NCBI GenBank assembly: GCA_026225945.1
Contig: JAMJFZ010002895.1
Coordinates: forward strand, 104,522 to 168,521
Reading direction: 5' to 3'
DNA length: 64,000 nucleotides
DNA from: Cricetomys ansorgei
Lineage: Eukaryota > Chordata > Mammalia > Rodentia > Nesomyidae
In this document: piece after piece, positions 10,642 through 20,928 of the stretch
Position numbering within the stretch: position 1 is the stretch's first letter
How the letters are laid out: each line of letters starts with the position of its first letter
The notes under the pieces: generated by a model
Databases searched by the model: none
What the model was told of the DNA's origin: nothing
The model's input: only the letters and a program-made list of their open reading frames with translations
Translations under genes and position numbers: made by a program

Positions 10642-10850
10642 CCTGTCGATCAAACAATGAATCCACAGCTGTAGCTTTATTTGAAGGTGCTTCTGAGGTA
10701 TGATCTATACCCTTTTAAAACAGATGCCATAAATCGCAAAAAAGTCTCTTGAATTTCCATCTCAAGTTGTGTCATGTTGTTTTTGCCAAGAGAAATCTGC
10801 TTCAATTGGAGTTATCTCAATTGCTGAACTTTCCTGAGTTTTTCAGTGAA
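10642..10850 (-). pseudogene. Dennd4a: Dennd4a-like exon with stop, insertion and 11-bp deletion
   Basis: The acceptor is strong (pyrimidine run then cttcatcag, AG at 10851-10852) and the donor is GTGAGT at 10636-10641. Read in the family frame, the exon gives an in-frame TGA at 10843-10845, then [19 protein letters not shown]. About one extra base follows near 10788. The next frame reads [15 protein letters not shown] and [11 protein letters not shown]. Near 10694, some 11 bp encoding the family's R-P-I-T residues are missing, so reading runs into TAA at 10677-10679. The remaining bases read [16 protein letters not shown] in a third frame. Three separate lesions in one exon make a functional product very unlikely. 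Confidence 0.85.
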
Positions 10851-10967
10851 CTGATGAAGGAAGTAAAAACAAAACAAGCATTAATATGTAATATCTGTTT
10901 ACAAAATGATTGAACAATGAGAAAATAGTAAAAGAAAAAAGGCCTACAATTTTTGGGTTTTTTTGTT

Positions 10968-11104
10968 GAGACAGGGTTTCTCTGTTGTAAACTCTGGCTG
11001 TCCTGGAACTCACTCTGTAGACCAAGCTGGCCTCAAACTCACAGAGATCTGCCTGCCTCTGCCTCCCAAGTGCTGGGATTAAAGGTGTGTGCCACTGCCC
11101 AGCT
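10968..11104 (-). mobile_element. B1 SINE
   Basis: Full antisense B1, well kept: gagacagggtttctctgttg, gtagaccaagctggcctcaa, gggattaaaggtgtgtgcca. Confidence 0.9.
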
Positions 11105-11115
11105 TCTTTTTCTTT

Positions 11116-11240
11116 TTTGAGACAGTCTCACTATACTCTAGCTGGCTAGAGTACCCTAGGCTGGCTCACTCAACATCTTGCTGCCCCAACCTTAAGTGCT
11201 GAGGTTACTCAGCAACAGCTGGAACCAGCCCAGATAAATG
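11116..11240 (-). mobile_element. Diverged B1-like SINE
   Basis: Starts gagacagtctcactatactc; later bases match B1 only loosely. Confidence 0.45.
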
Positions 11241-11297
11241 AGATCCAATCTCAAAAACCCTAAACAAAAACCCCAAAACCAACCAAACAAACAATCA

Positions 11298-11460
11298 GGC
11301 TAGGCATGTATGTCAGTTAGTAGGGTGTTTACCTAGCTCAGGGTCCAATCCCCAACACTACACAACTGGGCATGTGACTTACACCTCCAACCCTAACACT
11401 GGGAAGTAGAGACAAAAGGATCAGGAATTTGAAGACATCTTTAGCTCTCAGGACAGAGGG
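11298..11460 (+). mobile_element. B4-like (ID+B1) SINE
   Basis: An ID-like first part (gtgtttacctagctcagggt, ccaatccccaacact) is followed by a B1-like second part (aactgggcatgtgacttaca, actgggaagtagagacaaaa). Confidence 0.6.
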
Positions 11461-11579
11461 TAGCAAGAAGGGCAGAGTACAGAGAAGATGCTAAAAAATG
11501 CTATTACATAATAACTCATTAAGCAGAAGTTAACAGTTATCTTATTTTAATTATCTTATCTTATTCTCTCATTTAAAAT

Positions 11580-11803
11580 ATTTCTGTAGGCAGAGGCAGA
11601 AAGAAAAGGACCACAAGTTCCAGGCCAACTTGGGCTATGTAGCAAAGACACTGTCTCAAAACAACAAAGAGGAGTTAGAGAGATGGGTCGGTGGTTAAGA
11701 GTATGCACTGTTCTTATCCGGCACCAACCACTCACACTAGGCTGTGTATAGCTGCTAGATATGACACACTCTTCTGGGCTCCATGGGAACCCACATATGC
11801 ATA

Positions 11804-11865
<62 letters not shown>

Positions 11866-11870
11866 AAAAT
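11580..11870 (+). mobile_element. B1 half plus B2/B3-like SINE
   Basis: A B1 right half (11583-11668, ending actgtctcaaaacaac) is followed by a B2/B3-like element (gagttagagagatgggtcgg, ggttaagagtatgcactgtt). The latter ends in a (TC)n(AC)n microsatellite at 11803-11867. Confidence 0.7.
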
Positions 11871-12149
11871 TAGAAATATAATATTAAAAAGAAAGAAAGA
11901 GAACCAGAGACAGACAGAGAATTCCCACTTGGGTCTGTGCCCAGGGACCCACTCCATCCTCAGTCACCTGAGCAGAGCTGGGGATACAGTCTCCTCAAGG
12001 TGCTCAGCAGACTCTTGCATGGCTTTTTGGGAAGCTGCTTCCAGTTTATGTTCTTCTTTTTATCAGATCTATTAAATTAGAAGTAGGAAATCTGTTATTT
12101 ATAACGAATGTGTACTAAACAAGACTCCTATGTCAAAGTTAGAGGAGGA

Positions 12150-12262
12150 AGGGCTGCTTGGCTCATGCGGGCGGACACACGAGAGGGAGCTAGCGGCTTT
12201 AGGCGCTTCTCTCTCTTTCAGTTGCCCGCAGTTTTCGTGACTGCCTCCGTCTAAGCCTCTGG
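12150..12262. promoter_or_regulatory. Isolated CpG-rich patch
   Basis: Within AT-rich surroundings these 110 bases hold about eight CpGs (gcgggcggacacacgag, ctagcggctttaggcgc, ttgcccgcagttttcgtgac). A plus-strand acceptor-like ctctctctttcag lies inside. It may be a 5' UTR or promoter fragment or a retroposed piece; no open frame supports a gene. Confidence 0.25.
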
Positions 12263-12995
12263 CAGACTGACAATACTGACTTCAAATTTATGTTTAAATA
12301 TTATGATATTTTAAGTGTTAAATTAACTGATTTGAGATGTTAGCCTATTGGCAGAACTCTAAAATACTATATGCCAAACCAAGAACCAGAATTTAACAAA
12401 GTAAAATACACTTAGTTCCGTGTATTCCTCATGGAGGTGTAAGAAGAAATCAATCCATGACCATAAAGGCATTAAAAAAACCCTAGAGGCACAGATATGA
12501 GCTAAATAAAAGTTAACATTTCCAAAATCGTATAATCCAGAAATATAAAATAGAGACAACAGCTTTGAAAAATACTCTTCTACAACTCAGCATGTATGTA
12601 CCATGCTTTCTTTTACTATATAATATAGCTTAGTCTTCAGTCTTCGATGATAGGAAACCTACAGAAACAGCAAAGCTTCATCTGACCTAAGGATTAATTA
12701 ACAGAGCCTTGGATTTTAAAGGCCTCTGTTTTAGTCACAAACTAGTATGGTAAAAGAACTAAGACAAATAAAACTGAGACTCATTAATGTTGGCTTAGCT
12801 TAGCTTTCAACTGGGAAGAAGGGATTTCCCCTTCAATTACTACAGTCCAACCAAACATCACCACCATGATCCAAGAAACCTCCAAGTAATTAACTTCAAA
12901 TACTCCCTGGCTGATAATGCCACCAGCACAGAAGCAAATACGATATTCTCTCTGGAAGATTCGTGACTAACAACTCCCATGTTCAAAGACATATA
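12263..12995. other. Unassigned sequence
   Basis: AT-rich. I searched it for the missing DENN-core exon and did not find it. Confidence 0.4.
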
Positions 12996-13760
12996 CTTAG
13001 CTGGGCATGATGTCTGCTATCTATGGCTTAGGCAGCAAAGGAAGTGGGATTGTTGGACCCCCAAAGGCCCAAACCGGGACGCCGCACCCCCACAGAGACT
13101 CACAGACAGGATATCGATGCAAATAGCAAGAGGATTTATTCCAGTGCACTGGGACCATTCTAACACGCAGGATAGAAGCAGCCCCGAGGAGCAAAAAGCA
13201 AGCCTTTTTATTTACAGTTCAAATGGTTGCTAGGCATAAACCGAGTTGGGACAAGTTGATTGGTCCCCAAATTGTTTTCCCATTTTGATAGGTAGGGGCC
13301 AGTTAACCTTTAAGCTGATTGGTGCTGGCATATAGCAAGGTTGTGGGCTCCTAGAAAATGTAAACTTTAAGGTCTCAGTCAATGTGGGTGGGGGGATACT
13401 CCTAGCCCGAGGCTGTGGGCTGTCTACGTGGGGAAACTCTTTTAGCCCAAGGCTGCCTTATTTGTCTTAGAAATTGTTTTGGGAACTGTTCTGGGTCACG
13501 GTACTCCTGGCTTGGGCCTATATAATTTGGCTTGTAGTTATCTGAAACAGGGAAGTCTGGAAAGCATCCAGTAATTTTCTTGACACTGGCTTGTGCTGAT
13601 GATATGAAACTTAAGCTTTTTGCTTAGGAAGTTGAAATTTAGGCTCAGTGTAAGGGGTCCCGGGCCAGTATAAGGGATCCCGGGCCCCACAGGATCACCT
13701 CATTTTTAAGGACAGCCTGATTTATAGCAAGTTCCATGCCAGCCAGGGACACATATTGAA
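12996..13760 (+). mobile_element. B1-like SINE split by a solo LTR
   Basis: The left half (12996-13050, agctgggcatgatgtctgct) and right half (13692-13760, ggatcacctcatttttaagg, then gccagccagggacaca) read as one B1-like SINE once the LTR and one copy of GGAT are set aside. Confidence 0.7.
13051..13691 (-). mobile_element. Solo ERV1-type LTR, 641 bp
   Basis: The minus-strand LTR begins TGTGGGGCCCGGGATCCC and ends GGGGGTCCAACA, with TG and CA termini. It is flanked by the direct repeat GGAT (13047-13050 and 13692-13695). A 4-bp duplication fits gammaretrovirus-like (class I) integration. On the minus strand CCAAT boxes occur near 13260 and 13317, and AATAAA signals at 13208-13213 and 13135-13140. 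After the latter come bases like those of murine-leukaemia-type R/U5 (cctcttgctatttgcat). A solo LTR forms by recombination between the two LTRs of a provirus. Confidence 0.85.
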
Positions 13761-14119
13761 GATCTTTTTTGTACATAAGTAAGTAAATCAGATGTCAAAT
13801 CAACTATGAAACCAGCATGCATTTAAAACCGACGGCATGTCACATTAACTCTGATTCACATAGTATCTACTTCAAATCCCCAAATGAACACTGCCATTCC
13901 CATCTGGACAATCATCATTTTGTAACCTGGCTCTAACATTTAGTATCTGACTTTGAAAAAATTCACTTTAAAAGTATGTCACTCAAATTTCTTCTCTCCA
14001 AAATGACAATGGCAATGTACCAAATGTATAGGAGCTGTCATACTTCCATATCCATATTCTGTCCAATCCAAGGGGCCATCGACTACTAAACTCTTATATA
14101 GCCCTAAGAGAAAGGATGT

Positions 14120-14340
14120 TGGGCTGAGTATGTGGTACACACCTGTAACCCTAGCACTTGGGAGTGGCACTAAGATCAGTTCAAGATCATCCTTGGCTAC
14201 CACAGCTAGCTCAAATTCAGGGCAGCCTGGGTTATGCAAGACTTTCATAAACAAACAAAAATTTCAGAGCTGGCTATGAGGCTGAGTGGTAGAGATCAGG
14301 CTTACCTCACACCAGGCCCAAGGGATCAATTCAATCAAAC
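14120..14340 (+). mobile_element. B1-like then ID-like SINEs
   Basis: A plus-strand B1-like element (14120-14245, acctgtaaccctagcacttg) is followed by an ID-like element (about 14265-14340, gctggctatgaggctgagtg). Confidence 0.65.
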
Positions 14341-14449
14341 TCATGAATTGATTCATTACTTCATTACTTAATAATGAGCCACTACAGTTATTCAGTTTCA
14401 AAATACTGTGGATGCATCCATTTCAGTATATTTTAATTTTATATTTTTG

Positions 14450-14605
14450 TGGGGTTATTAGAGGCAATGTCTCACTCTGTAGCTAAGGCTGACCTGGATC
14501 TCACTATGTAGCCTAGGATGGTCTCCCGCTCATAGTGATGCTCCTACGTTAGGCCCCCAAGTTCTGGGTTTATAAGCATAAACCAGTATATTTGGCTTCA
14601 GTATT
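14450..14605 (-). mobile_element. B1 SINE
   Basis: Old antisense B1: aggcaatgtctcactctgta, tagcctaggatggtctcccg. Confidence 0.7.
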
Positions 14606-14699
14606 ATTTTCAAAGCAAATGCTTTTTTCCTTTTATATGACTCTTCTTTCAATTCACATACAAGTATCTTCCCAAATAATTATACTACAGTGACCACAT

Positions 14700-14830
14700 G
14701 GGCATGGAAAGAGAGGGTCCCCTGTAGCCTAGGGTGGCTAAAAACTCACCATTTAGAGGGTGACCATGAATTTCTGCTCTGGCTGCCTCTGCCACTGGAG
14801 TGCAGAGATTGTAAGCATGGCCACTGAAAT
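14700..14830 (-). mobile_element. Diverged B1-like SINE
   Basis: cccctgtagcctagggtggc and ggctgcctctgccactggag keep the B1 order, but with large gaps. Confidence 0.4.
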
Positions 14831-15515
14831 GGAAAGATCATCTAGGGGAAAAGATTTTAAAAATTAACCAAATTCAAATTTGCAATGACAATTATACAAT
14901 TAACTATTATGAAAGGGACCACTGAAAAGCATTGATGTCTATGTTTTAGAACTTTCAAATTTCATTCAGAATTAAGTGAGTTGTATCAAACTCTACTAGA
15001 TTAAAATATTCAAGAAAAATAATGATCACAACACATTGAAAATGCCAGCAGCTCTTTACAGGCTAATTCCGACATCTACACACATCCCACAAGAGTATTT
15101 TATGGAGAATCAAAGCAAAGAGATGAAACTCCCCTAAGTCATAGAACAAACATGACTTTATACACTTAGGCATTTTACCCACTTATGAACTCCAACCAAA
15201 ACCAAACTAAGCACATGAGAAGGTGTGGCAGAGGAGGCAGGACAAACCGATGTGGGGCTGGGTTGAGCTCCATGACAGAGTATTGCTTAGCACGCTTAGG
15301 AAACTTTGGTTCTATCGAGAGTACCATAATAAAAAGTAAGATGTAACAAATATTTAAATTAAGGAATCTCTTGAGAATCACTTGAAGACCTCAACGAAAG
15401 ATCTTCTACACTTCAAATAAATATTTAAAATAATTCAACTTCAGTGAAGCCTGATCTCTTCAAAATATTGTTGATATGAAACTGATAATCTGATAATCTT
15501 AAGGAAACAAACAAA
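14831..15515. other. Unassigned sequence
   Basis: AT-rich; nothing recognised. Confidence 0.5.
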
Positions 15516-15725
15516 AGCCAGGCATGATGGGATCCTATAATCTCAGCATCGAGGAGGCAGATGCAAGCAGATGGTCTGTGGCTGCCTAGCTACCCAGCAT
15601 AGACAGTGGCAGAATCGGTCTCAAAGGGTAAGGTGGGTGCACCAGAGAGGAGTGACAGTAGAGGTTCATCTCTTGCCTCCATACACACACCCACCACATA
15701 AACACATGAACATGCAAAAACAATC
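15516..15725 (+). mobile_element. B4-like SINE
   Basis: aaagccaggcatgatgggat, atctcagcatcgaggaggca, then gaggagtgacagtagaggtt and a CA-rich end. Confidence 0.6.
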
Positions 15726-15774
15726 TATACAAAAAAATCAGTAGGAGTTTTAATTTACAAATTGCCATCTTAGT

Positions 15775-15897
15775 GTGTTTGTGTGTGCGTGCGAGTGTGT
15801 GCATGTGTGTAAGAAAGAGAAAGAGAGTGTGTGTGTGTGAGAGAGAAAGTGTGTGTGTCTGCATGTGAGAGAGAGAGAGAGAGAGAGTGTGTGTGTC

Positions 15898-15961
<64 letters not shown>

Positions 15962-15962
15962 G
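15775..15962. repeat. TG/GA compound microsatellite
   Basis: About 190 bp of alternating TG and GA blocks. Its translation gives only low-complexity peptides. Confidence 0.95.
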
Positions 15963-16031
15963 TGTGTTGGAGAGTGTTTGTTTTGTTTCTGATTTTATGA
16001 GCAGTTTCTGATAGGTTGAAAAACAGACTAA

Positions 16032-16245
16032 GGGGCTGGAGAGATGGCTCAGTGACTAAGAGCACTTGCTGTTCTTGCAGAGGACCTGAGTTCAGTACAC
16101 ATCACCCACAGTGAGTGGTTCACAACCTTCATAACTCCAGCATCAAGGGATCTGATGCCTTCCTCTGGCCTTCATGGTCATTAGTCCACATATAAACAGA
16201 TACAAACATAAAACAAATAAACAAACCTTTAAAAAAACTAAAATA
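16032..16245 (+). mobile_element. B2 SINE
   Basis: Plus-strand B2: aggggctggagagatggctc, agagcacttgctgttcttgc, then an A-rich tail. Confidence 0.9.
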
Positions 16246-17125
16246 TTATTCTTTTGGTTCACATACAGTTACCTTCCCAACCAATTGTACTGTAGTGACT
16301 ACAAGGCTTTATTCAAAAAATATATTTTTATATGAGACAGAGCATTACACAGTATAGCTGGTGCACACTCACTATATAGTGGAGAAGGACCATGGATTTC
16401 TGGTCTTCCTGCCTCTGCCACCTGAATGTGCAATAATAATTGGCTACAACTGTAACCAGTGAAGACCTTTTGCTCTAAAGTATGAATCAGCACTCTGTCC
16501 CTGGTTCAATTTTCACGCTTGCCATCATCATCCACTCCACAGAAGTATCAATAGCACCACCCCTGTTAGGCATTACAGATTATTATTCAAGACTGAGGTT
16601 TCTATCTTCAAGAATTACATATTTAACAAACACATGAACATTTATTAGATGCTAAGCACTCTTTGACAATGAGACCACAGTATCAAAAAAACAGACCCAT
16701 TCCCTCCTAGCCTCACAGTCTAGAGATTTAGTCTCCTTTTTTACTTGTAAAATGCACAGTATTTTAGGCCTTACAGCCTTTGTAACAACTACTTACGTAA
16801 CTACTTTCTACGATTGTAGAAAAACAGTGACAGGTAATAAGTCAATTAGTAGCCTATGTTCAATAAAGCTTTATTCACCGCACAACTCCTGGCAGACATA
16901 ACAACTAGTCTGACAGGAAGAGGCAGAAAATAAATAGAAGACATAACAAAGTATACACACTATTAAATAGTGAATAATTCTATGGAAAAACAAAAGACCC
17001 CATTAACTTGTTTAAGGTTTAGAGCATACTGTACTAGTAAGGCAAGGTGAGTCTCACTGTGAAAGACGACTACCTGAAACAGGAACAAAAGTGCTCCAAG
17101 AACAGAGTGAGAAAGCAGGGTGACT
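16246..17125. other. Mostly unassigned sequence
   Basis: A very old B1-like remnant may lie at 16330-16430. The rest is AT-rich, with no gene or clear repeat. Confidence 0.4.
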
Positions 17126-17127
17126 GT

Positions 17128-17250
17128 GCATGGCAGCTCCCACCTCTAATCCCAACATAGGAGGCTAAGGTAGGAGAAATGCTAAAGTTCAGACCACCAG
17201 CCTGGTAAGTAAGTTCTAGGTCAACTTCAGCTGAGTGTGAGCCTGTCTAA
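17128..17250 (+). mobile_element. B1-like SINE
   Basis: tgtgcatggcagctcccacc, aatcccaacataggaggcta, then agttctaggtcaacttcagc. Confidence 0.6.
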
Positions 17251-17261
17251 AACAAAACCTT

Positions 17262-17423
17262 TGGGTAGGGAGATGGCTTGGCATTTAAGAGTGAGTGCTG
17301 CTCTTGCAGAGGACCTGAATTTGTTCCAGGTACCCATATCTAATGGCTCACAGCCACCTGAAACTCCAGCTTCTGGAGAGTCAAGGCCCTCTTCTGGCCT
17401 CCACAGGAACCTGCACTCATGTG

Positions 17424-17470
<47 letters not shown>

Positions 17471-17660
17471 TTAATTGATTAAATAAGTAGCAAAATAAAA
17501 TAAAGACTAGGGAGAAGGCTCAGCAGTTAAAGAGTGCTTCCTGCACAATCATGAGAACTGGAGTCCAGAACCCAGCACACACTTAACAAGCCTGGTGTGT
17601 CATGTGCACACACGTGTGTGTTCATGTTGTTCATGTATGCACACACACACAACAAATTCA
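17262..17660 (+). mobile_element. Two B2/B3-like SINEs with CA repeats
   Basis: The first runs 17262-17468 (ggtagggagatggcttggca, ttgcagaggacctgaatttg) and ends in (AC)n at 17426-17468. The second runs about 17500-17660 (agggagaaggctcagcagtt, ccagaacccagcacac) and ends in short CA/TG runs. Confidence 0.75.
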
Positions 17661-18632
17661 GTATTATTTGATTTCTAAGTATAGTAAGGAAACATTACAG
17701 TTTTTAAGTAGAATTTGACTTTATTTGTGATTTAAACAAGAGCTAACCTTTTTTATAGTATTCTATTTACATTAAAGCCATATGGAGAAATAGAGAAAAT
17801 AGTTAAAAGTTAAAATGTGAAATTAACTAGGTAATTAACTTGCATAATTCAAAATAAAATCAACTGGAATTTCTTTGGTGTTTTGCTTTGTTCTGTTTTT
17901 TAAGACAGTATCTTGAGATATATATTTCTGTCTCAGCATCCCGTGTGCTGTGATACGGTATAGTAACGTTCTTCAAATTGAAAAAAATCCTTCCTTGAGT
18001 AACCAGAGACTCAAGATATTAAACTAATGAGTCTAGGAACCTGACTTAGATTTACCAGGCCCCTCTCCTAAGTCATAGGAACAGCAAACAATTGCACCAG
18101 CTCAGTATCTGGAAGAGACTCTGATCTATTGAGAGGCTTGCAAGTCCTGCAGAGATCGCTAGGGCTCCAGCCACCACAAGCCATCATTTGGGCTAAGGTG
18201 GCTATTTCTGTGAGGCAGCTAACTTGAGTTGTCCCTGCTCCTGTGAGTAACCTCTCACCCACACTCTTGTGAGTAATTATAATAAACTAACTGGTTTTCT
18301 GAGTTGGGCTCTGGTGGTCTATCCTTGGTTCCTTATTAGGATGAAGAGACCTCTGTGCCTCTCAGGAAACATGAGACTACAGGTACATACCACCAGACTC
18401 CCTTCTAAGTCTCTCTGTTACACAATAAGTATTTACTCGCTGGATAACACCAAACCATGAAAAATTAGAAACTGACATATTTTATTCACAAATAAAATCA
18501 CTTTGGTTTTCTTCATACATCCAAATTACATTCATATTAAACTTTGACTGGGCTGGAACTTACAAAGTTGCTTTCTTTGAAAAATAGTACAAATCCTCTA
18601 CTAGTAATTTTGTCCTAAAAGAAAAAGTCTAT
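17661..18632. other. Unassigned sequence left of the DENN exon
   Basis: Mostly AT-rich. Any DENN-core exon here was not visible to me. Confidence 0.4.
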
Positions 18633-18638
18633 ACTTAC

Positions 18639-18780
18639 AGCAACAACTTCAGCCACCCCAGTCAGGAAAGCTGGCCTAAGAGAATGCACTAGAATCTTAC
18701 TCTCAAGTGAAACCAGCAGCAGCAATGTTGCACACTTCGCAGGACCCAAATTCATCAGCAAGGAACTAAAGTTGGCTCCA
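18639..18780 (-). pseudogene. Dennd4a: Dennd4a-like exon, DENN core
   Basis: The exon has one base plus 47 codons, fully open, between the acceptor ttcttctattctccag (AG at 18781-18782) and the donor GTAAGT at 18633-18638. It encodes [34 protein letters not shown] and TGVAEVVA. This is the cDENN segment in which DENND4 proteins carry a conserved hydrophobic strand followed by HSLRP. No lesion is visible inside this exon. The next DENN exon, expected to begin with a run of hydrophobic and proline residues, was not found downstream. Confidence 0.85.
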
Positions 18781-18782
18781 CT

Positions 18783-19395
18783 GGAGAATAGAAGAAGAAA
18801 GTGTGAACTATTTTGCTAAAACATACCAAGATTGACTTATTAAACAGGTTAAGAATCTAATGTTAATTTCAATTTGTAACTTAGCAATCAGAAGTAGAAT
18901 GTAGCTAATTTAACCAGGTCGTCTATGGTGTAATTCAAATGAACATTATTAAGAAAGATTTTCCGGAGCTCAAACATTGAGCTGAGTTCAAAGGAACAGA
19001 GGCAGGGATGCGATGGGGCTGGAGACAGCATACACAAAAGCTCTGAAGTAAGAGAAAGCTAATGTCATAACCCAAGAACTACAGAGTAAGGGAGCATGTG
19101 AAAATACCAAGAGAGGAGGCTAAGGAGGAACGACTTGTTTACCTGTACTCCTAAGAGCAAGCACTGGTTGCAGGGTAGATAAAGAACGGAAGGAATAAAA
19201 GGATCAACTATGAGGCTAATGATGAAATAGTCTAATAGTAGTCTGGATCAGAGATGCAGATGAAAAGAAGCAAAGAAGTATATAGTAGGAGGTTAACATC
19301 TGCTCACCATGAACATTTACTTACAAACTGAATATGGGAAGAAAGGATGCAAGGGAAGCACTCCCGGTATCCGATCTTACACTTCGGGTTTTGTG
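18783..19395. other. Unassigned sequence
   Basis: Nothing recognised upstream of the DENN exon. Confidence 0.5.
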
Positions 19396-19399
19396 GAGT

Positions 19400-19718
19400 G
19401 TGTGTACATGCACCTGTGTGCGTGCAGTATGTGTGCATGCATGTGGGAGTCAGAAGATAGCCTCAGGTGTTGGTCCTCAGCACCTTCCATCTTTCGTTTG
19501 CTAAAGAGCCCATCCTTGGCCTAGAATATCAGTAAGTGGGCTACCGGGCTGACCAGTGAACTTCCAGGATGTACCTGTCTCGGTTTGCTGTCTGGCCACT
19601 ACTGGGATTACAGGCATGTACCAACCATGCATGCTTTCTACATGGGTGCTGTGGACCAAAACTCCGATCCTTACACTTGCAGGACAAGTGCTTCCCCCAC
19701 TGGATCATCTCCCCAGCC
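19400..19718 (-). mobile_element. B4 SINE with B3-like part
   Basis: Antisense B4: actgggattacaggcatgta in the middle, then acatgggtgctgtggaccaa and ctggatcatctccccagcc at the ID-like end. B3-like bases (gtgggagtcagaagatagcc) come first. Confidence 0.65.
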
Positions 19719-19861
19719 TCACAATTCTCTCAAGTGCCACCAACCCAAACTAGCCACACTACTCACCCAGGTTATCAAGGATGGCAACACTAAGGGAAAC
19801 CAGACCCTCACCCAGTCTGTCATCCTGTCTCTCAGCTATTCTAACAGCTTTTCTTATTTTC

Positions 19862-20056
19862 CTTATTGGAGACTGAACACAGGGATTGTGTAAGCTAAGC
19901 AAGTGCTCTACCACTGAGCTACTGTATGTACCCAGAGCTTTTTATTTTAAGATAGGGTCTCACTAAGTTGCCCAGACTGGCCTTAAAGTTGCAATCCTCC
20001 TGCCTCAGTCTTCTAGGATGCTAGAGAAGCTTGTGCCATCATGCCTAGCTCAGTAA
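19862..20056 (-). mobile_element. ID-like then B1-like SINE
   Basis: Antisense ID (19862-19938: aagcaagtgctctaccactg, gagctactg) is followed by antisense B1 (19945-20056: gatagggtctcactaagttg, cctcctgcctcagtcttcta). Confidence 0.7.
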
Positions 20057-20699
20057 AGTATTAAAGAATTCTGTTCCAAGCAATAAATATACCATTTTAA
20101 ATACTATTAAATGGGATAGACTGTGGATTATATGGCCAAACATACATAACGTCCTGGGCTCTATCCACAAAATAAACAAACAAGCAAGCAAATAAATGCT
20201 TTTTTTTCCAACAGAGCAAACTTTAAAAGCTAAGTGAGCATAGCAATTACTTGCTGTGGCTCAGTGCTATATTATCTATGCCAAATATGCATAGATCTTA
20301 GATATGAACCATTGAATGAAGGGAAGAGAAGAAAAATAGTTTCATCATAACAGGGAGCTATATAAATTTTATAATAAAATTATTTTTAGTAAAACCTTTT
20401 GGGTAAATATATGATTCTCCGATACATGAGTCAAATGTTCCATCCTTACTTTTTCTGATGCTTAAAAATATTACAGCTTCTGAAAGATTAGCAGTTTTCC
20501 CTCATGTTGCATTTGTATTATGTTGTTTAAAACATCATTGTTTAAATGAAACCATTGATAGACCAACCCTGCCAGAGGTTAAGTTATAGTTATAGTATAA
20601 TTACAGGAGATAGTAAGTGGTATTATGTGAGAAAGGGGAAGAACTTAAGACTGAGCCAAATATTGTAAGTATTAAATTTACTCATTTACTGTATTTATT

Positions 20700-20928
20700 T
20701 GGTGGTACTAAGCACTGAACTGAGGAACTCATGCAGTCTATACCACTGAGATATACCATTAGCCCTCGCTATACTGGTTTTCTTTCATTTTGAGGCAGGG
20801 TCTCACTAAGTTTCCCAAACAGACTTTGAATTTCCTCTGCAGTCCAGACAGTTTTTGAACTTGTAATCCCACTGCTTCTGCTTTTGAGTAGCTGTGATTA
20901 CAGGCTTGTAACACCAAGCATAGATATA
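20700..20928 (-). mobile_element. ID-like then B1-like SINE
   Basis: The same order as the 19.9-kb pair: ID-like (20700-20768) and B1-like (20783-20928, gaggcagggtctcactaagt, tgtgattacaggcttgtaac). Confidence 0.65.

Larger units (their letters stand above)
373..18780 (-). pseudogene. Dennd4a: Dennd4a-like unprocessed pseudogene (five exons seen)
   Basis: DENND4 proteins are DENN-domain exchange factors for Rab GTPases (DENND4A is also called MYCPBP/IRLB). Five minus-strand exons at 18639-18780, 10642-10850, 6263-6430, 3982-4114 and 373-579 encode, in order, part of the DENN core, a linker, the dDENN-side region, and the start of the helical region after the DENN module. Peptides such as [23 protein letters not shown] and [13 protein letters not shown] fit DENND4A better than DENND4C from memory of the family. 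Introns with splice consensus are kept, so it is not a retrocopy. Two exons carry frameshifts or stops, and the exons expected between 10.9 and 18.6 kb (rest of the DENN core) and between 4.1 and 6.3 kb were not found by eye. Alternatives are a decayed single-copy gene or an assembly with errors; an 11-bp deletion plus missing exons argues against simple sequencing error. The gene should continue past the left edge. Confidence 0.8.
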
